17,874 nucleotides of DNA, from assembly GCA_964528795.1 (NCBI GenBank), contig CAZGUY010000014.1, forward strand, positions 1-17,874. The letters run 5' to 3'. Shown here one piece after another: positions 15,188 through 17,874 of the stretch. Position 1 is the stretch's first letter. Each line of letters begins with the position of its first letter. The notes under the pieces are model-generated. The model was not told where the DNA came from. It searched no databases and was given only the letters and a program-made list of their open reading frames with translations. The position numbers and the translations under genes are program-made. The DNA is from DATFJC01 sp964528795. Its GTDB lineage: Bacteria; Patescibacteriota; Patescibacteriia; UBA2591; UBA6264.

Positions 15188-16289
15188 TTTTTTGTAGAGA
15201 TTCTTCTGTTTGTTTAGCAGCTTTATCCCAATTATGAAATTTAGCCCATTTTCTACACTCTTTTTCTTTTGTTTTTAATTTTTCCTTGTTTAGCCAATTT
15301 ATTAAAGTTTGGGCAAAAATTTTAGGTTTACTACAATCAATAAGTTTACCAGTTTTATTATCTTTTATTGATTCTTGTAAGCCTTTAACATTATTACCAA
15401 TCACAAAGGTGCCCGTACAATTTGCTTCTAAAACACTTATACCATAACCTTCTATTCTTGAGGGGACAACATAGAGCCAACTTTTTTGAAAAAGGCTCTT
15501 TTTCTTATTTTCTGAGACATAACCTAAAAACCTTATATCCTTGCTCTTATTAGCTTTTTTAAAATCTTTTAAAGAAAGATTATTTTTAGCGAATAAAAAT
15601 TCTCCCCCTGCTATTAAGTATTTTATATTAGGTGCTTGCTTTTTAACTAAGGGGTAAGTTTTTAGAAAATAATCAATCCCTTTTCTTCCCTCTAATCTTC
15701 CTAAAAATAATATGGTTGGGTTTTTAGAATATTTTTTTTGACCAATTAAAGAGTGATCTACTCCGTTTAGTATTTTTGTAATATTTGTAAAGTGCAATCG
15801 TTTTAATTCTTTTTTCATCCACTCACTTACAACAATTAATTTTTCTTTTTTATAAAACCAAGAAAACATTTTCTCAGCTATATATCCAATTATAGCGAAT
15901 ATAAAACGTTGTGATTTAAAAAAATGAGATCGATTAAAATTGTGGATGATTACAGCTTTTTTTTGATTTGGATAAAAGATGGGAGTAAAAAATGGTATTA
16001 CGCTTACATCTTCGTATAAAAGGTCTGGTTTTATTTTGTTTAAAAAGTATTTTAGTTTAAAAAGAATTAGGAAATGAATTCTTATTGTATTTTCAGAATC
16101 TGCTTTTCCTAAACGAATAATATTTATTCCTTTGTATAACTCTTTTCTTTTAGCACCTGGAAACATTGCTGTTAAAAGGTATATATCATGTTTTTTAGCT
16201 AGTCTTTTAAATATTTCTTTTAATCTTATTTCAGCTCCACCTACTTTTGGGTGTTTGGGGCCATATTTGTTAATTATAAGGATTTTCAT
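15177..16289 (-). CDS. GT4 family glycosyltransferase
   Basis: 370 residues, GT-B fold. GGAEIRLKEIFKRLAKKHDIYLLT (17-40) forms the N-terminal glycine loop and first Rossmann elements. IIHNFNR (114-120) contains the usual His. NGVD (175-178) begins the second domain. ILFLGRLEGRKGIDYFL (193-209) is the conserved donor-domain strand and helix, and PSRIEGYGISVLEA (276-289) carries the E280/E288 signature. A retaining NDP-sugar transferase acting in the cytoplasm is expected; the specificity is unknown. It starts 5 bp after the stop of the membrane GT2 gene and runs 11 bp into the GT-C gene, so the three genes form one transcription unit. Confidence 0.9.
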   Translation of the reverse strand: MKILIINKYGPKHPKVGGAEIRLKEIFKRLAKKHDIYLLTAMFPGAKRKELYKGINIIRLGKADSENTIRIHFLILFKLKYFLNKIKPDLLYEDVSVIPFFTPIFYPNQKKAVIIHNFNRSHFFKSQRFIFAIIGYIAEKMFSWFYKKEKLIVVSEWMKKELKRLHFTNITKILNGVDHSLIGQKKYSKNPTILFLGRLEGRKGIDYFLKTYPLVKKQAPNIKYLIAGGEFLFAKNNLSLKDFKKANKSKDIRFLGYVSENKKKSLFQKSWLYVVPSRIEGYGISVLEANCTGTFVIGNNVKGLQESIKDNKTGKLIDCSKPKIFAQTLINWLNKEKLKTKEKECRKWAKFHNWDKAAKQTEESLQKNEF

Positions 16290-16294
16290 AAAAT

Positions 16295-17356
16295 CTATTT
16301 AATAGACAGTTCGGAAAGGTAAATAGAATTAAATATAATTTGAATACCTAAAATTGCTTCCACAAGTAAAGGATCAAAGAGGTTTTGTCCAAGACCAATT
16401 ATTTTAAAAATTATTGGAACAAGTAAAAAGATTCCACCAATTAAAATAGCATGTTTTAATGAGAAAATTTGATAAAATCTTTTAAGGAATTTATTCTCTT
16501 GGTTTAATTTAGTATAAAGGTAGGTTTTTGAAAAAAGACCTAAAAAAATTATTTGAAGACCTATAATAGGAAAAAATATTTTAAAAGTAGCTGTTTTAAA
16601 CAACCATCCTATTTGAGAACCCAATAACAAGCTTAATATTCCTAAAATCGTAATAATACCCCCTATAATTGCATAGAATATAAAAGGAGCTTTTAAAATT
16701 ATATATTTAAGATGAGCTAAACCATCTTTATAGGGTTTAAGACTAGAGTTGCCTTTTCTAACCTTGTAGTCAATTGGGATCTCGATTATTTTTAAATTTT
16801 TTTGAACGGCTTGAATAATCATCTCGCTAGCAAACTCCATACCATTGGTAGCAAGATTTAGTTTTTCAAAAGATTCTTTTTTAAAGGCTCTAAAACCAGA
16901 TTGACTATCTGATATATTAGTTGGAAAAAATATGTTTAAAAATAAATTTAATAAAGGGGTACCAATAAAACGATGAGTGAATGGCATGGCTGATTTTTCA
17001 ATTTCCCCTTTTAACCTATTACCTAAAACTATGTCGTAGTTTTTTAGTTTTTTTATTAGTTTAGGAAATTCTTTAAAATTATAAGTACCATCAGGATCGC
17101 CAAATACAATAGTTTCATACTTGGCTTGGTTTATCCCCTTCCTAAGAGCTACACCATAACCCTTTTGGTTATGTTTGATTACTTTAGCACCTTGTTTTTT
17201 AGCAATTTTACTTGATCCATCCCACGAAGAATCAGAAACTATTATTTCATAATCTTTTATGTTTCTTTTTTTACAGGTTGATTTAATGTCTTGAATAACT
17301 TCTTTAATAGCTTGTTTTTCGTTCCGGCATGGAAGAACAAAAGAAATTTTATTCAT
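16295..17356 (-). CDS. GT2 polyprenyl-phosphate sugar synthase-like, membrane-anchored
   Basis: 353 residues. The N-terminal GT2 domain (about 1-215) has SFVLPCRNE (5-13), SDSSWDGS (41-48), the metal-binding GDPDGTYNF (86-94), GNRLKGEIEKSAMPFTHRFIG (112-132) and SDSQSGFRAFKK (149-160). These are the features of dolichol/polyprenyl-phosphate glucose or mannose synthase-like proteins. Four hydrophobic helices follow (about 223-247, 255-277, 301-320, 328-347), an arrangement seen in DPM1-like enzymes with a C-terminal membrane anchor. It probably loads a sugar from an NDP donor onto polyprenyl phosphate at the inner membrane, supplying the GT-C enzymes of this locus. It is the first gene of the minus cluster, behind a 220-bp leader region. 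Confidence 0.87.
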   Translation of the reverse strand: MNKISFVLPCRNEKQAIKEVIQDIKSTCKKRNIKDYEIIVSDSSWDGSSKIAKKQGAKVIKHNQKGYGVALRKGINQAKYETIVFGDPDGTYNFKEFPKLIKKLKNYDIVLGNRLKGEIEKSAMPFTHRFIGTPLLNLFLNIFFPTNISDSQSGFRAFKKESFEKLNLATNGMEFASEMIIQAVQKNLKIIEIPIDYKVRKGNSSLKPYKDGLAHLKYIILKAPFIFYAIIGGIITILGILSLLLGSQIGWLFKTATFKIFFPIIGLQIIFLGLFSKTYLYTKLNQENKFLKRFYQIFSLKHAILIGGIFLLVPIIFKIIGLGQNLFDPLLVEAILGIQIIFNSIYLSELSIK

Positions 17357-17582
17357 AATTAACTTATTATGTCTTAATTTATTCTTATTATAATATATTT
17401 TGTTAGTAATGAAAAGATAGAATTGTATTACTTATGTTTGACTGAGTCTAGTATAAAATTATTTTAGCACAACACAGATAGCTATCTTTAGTATTTATAC
17501 ATAACCCTTATTTTTACTTTTATTTAAATTTATTTTATAATATTAATATAAAGGTCTATATGTTTTAATAAAGGACCTATGT
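17357..17582 (-). promoter_or_regulatory. Upstream region of the glycan operon, with a 12-bp palindrome
   Basis: About 226 bp without a gene separate the operon start from the terminator of the right-hand gene, so the operon promoter should lie here. A perfect 12-bp palindrome AGATAGCTATCT sits at 17476-17487. A GACT-g-AGTC palindrome is at 17440-17448, next to TATACT on the minus strand (17455-17450), a possible -10. An AGGTC...GACCT pair lies at about 17552-17578. No convincing -35 accompanies the -10, and I found no Bacteroidota-type TAnnTTTG on the minus strand. No small gene or RNA is recognisable. Confidence 0.3.
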
Positions 17583-17619
17583 AAAAAAAGAAGGGAATGC
17601 TTTTAAGCATCCCCTTTTT
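17583..17619 (-). terminator. Intrinsic terminator after the T9SS-cargo gene, possibly bidirectional
   Basis: A long stem (17588-17602 with 17605-17619, with one A-C mismatch and one G-T wobble; the innermost pairs open to form the loop) includes ATGCTT/AAGCAT and GGG/CCC. On the minus strand it ends in seven T (17589-17583), about 16 bp after the stop of the right-hand gene. On the + strand it also ends in T-rich DNA. Confidence 0.85.
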
Positions 17620-17635
17620 GTTTTTAACTATTTCT

Positions 17636-17874
17636 TTATTTTACAAGCACCATTTTTTTAACAGTGCTTGTATTTTTATTTTTAGTTTCAAGTTTGTAAA
17701 AGTAAACACCAGAAGAAACATTGTTGGCATTCCAGGTCTTTTTGTATCTACCTTGATATTTATGCTTATTCACAAGCGTTTTAACTTTCTTACCTGTGAT
17801 ATCATAAATAGTTAGGTTAACAAACATGTCCTTTGGTATACTATATTGAATTGTAGTTAAACTATTAAATGGAT
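17636..17874 (-). CDS. Secreted protein with T9SS type A C-terminal sorting domain (3' end only)
   Basis: The frame is open through the right edge; an ATG at 17827 is internal, because upstream codons continue the domain (PFNSLTTIQYSIPKD). About 79 residues are visible and they are almost entirely the sorting domain. They show the NPFN-STTI-YSIP start, LTIYDITGKKVKTLVN, a W in KTWNANNVSSGVYFYKLET and the terminal TVKKMVLVK. This Por-secretion/FlgD-like Ig fold directs proteins across the outer membrane by the type IX system and is then usually cleaved, leaving cargo released or attached to surface glycolipid. The function of the cargo lies outside the window. It is transcribed in the same direction as the glycan operon but separated from it by a strong terminator. 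Confidence 0.88.
   Translation of the reverse strand, partial: PFNSLTTIQYSIPKDMFVNLTIYDITGKKVKTLVNKHKYQGRYKKTWNANNVSSGVYFYKLETKNKNTSTVKKMVLVK

Noticed and set aside
17597..17815. 72-codon + strand frame
   Set aside because: It starts in the terminator stem and is antisense to the clear type IX sorting domain.

Overview
The window is a very AT-rich bacterial locus that builds and exports a surface glycan. It is flanked by the ends of two large secreted proteins. A 3' fragment of a Cys/Asp/Gly-rich protein with MopE-type metal-binding repeats lies on the left (2-700, + strand). On the right, on the minus strand, is the C-terminal end of a protein carrying a type IX secretion (T9SS) type A sorting domain (17636-17874). 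The sorting domain, and the absence of a Shine-Dalgarno sequence before every start I inspected, favour the FCB superphylum (Bacteroidota, Cloacimonadota or relatives). A low-GC candidate phylum such as Patescibacteria cannot be excluded. TAA, TAG and TGA are all used as stops, so TGA is not recoded. I saw no rRNA, tRNA, CRISPR, transposase or integrase.

Layout. After the MopE-like gene and a strong terminator (725-763) comes a plus-strand polytopic GT-C-like protein (969-2441). It converges with, and overlaps by 26 bp, a long minus-strand glycan cluster. In transcription order the cluster runs: membrane-anchored GT2 of the polyprenyl-phosphate sugar synthase type (17356-16295), GT4 (16289-15177), GT-C/PMT_2 membrane transferase (15187-13721), GT4 (12746-11661), four nucleotidyltransferase-like genes of the NTP_transf_5 type (11664-6090), ABC-2 permease Wzm (6093-5326), ATPase Wzt (5329-4610) and a GT2-GT4 double glycosyltransferase (4623-2416). 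Between the two minus-strand blocks sits one plus-strand sulfotransferase gene (12825-13724) with its own promoter-like sequence. Gaps are tiny or negative, with several ATGA stop/start overlaps, so each block should be an operon with translational coupling.

How it may work. Soluble GT2 and GT4 enzymes assemble a lipid-linked glycan in the cytoplasm. Wzm/Wzt flips it out. The membrane GT2 would charge polyprenyl phosphate with a sugar that the GT-C enzymes transfer on the outer face of the inner membrane. The sulfotransferase would add sulfate. The four NTP_transf_5-like proteins are the unexplained part: they share a core (LKE, then R...DxD, then E/DxH, then a helical tail) but have no assigned substrate here.

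Most striking observation. The 524-codon nucleotidyltransferase-like gene is present twice as a tandem duplication (period 1618 bp) with no difference that I could find. The breakpoint captured the first codons of the downstream permease gene and made a 16-codon chimeric ORF that links the two copies by ATGA overlaps at both ends. This is either a very recent amplification or an assembly artefact.
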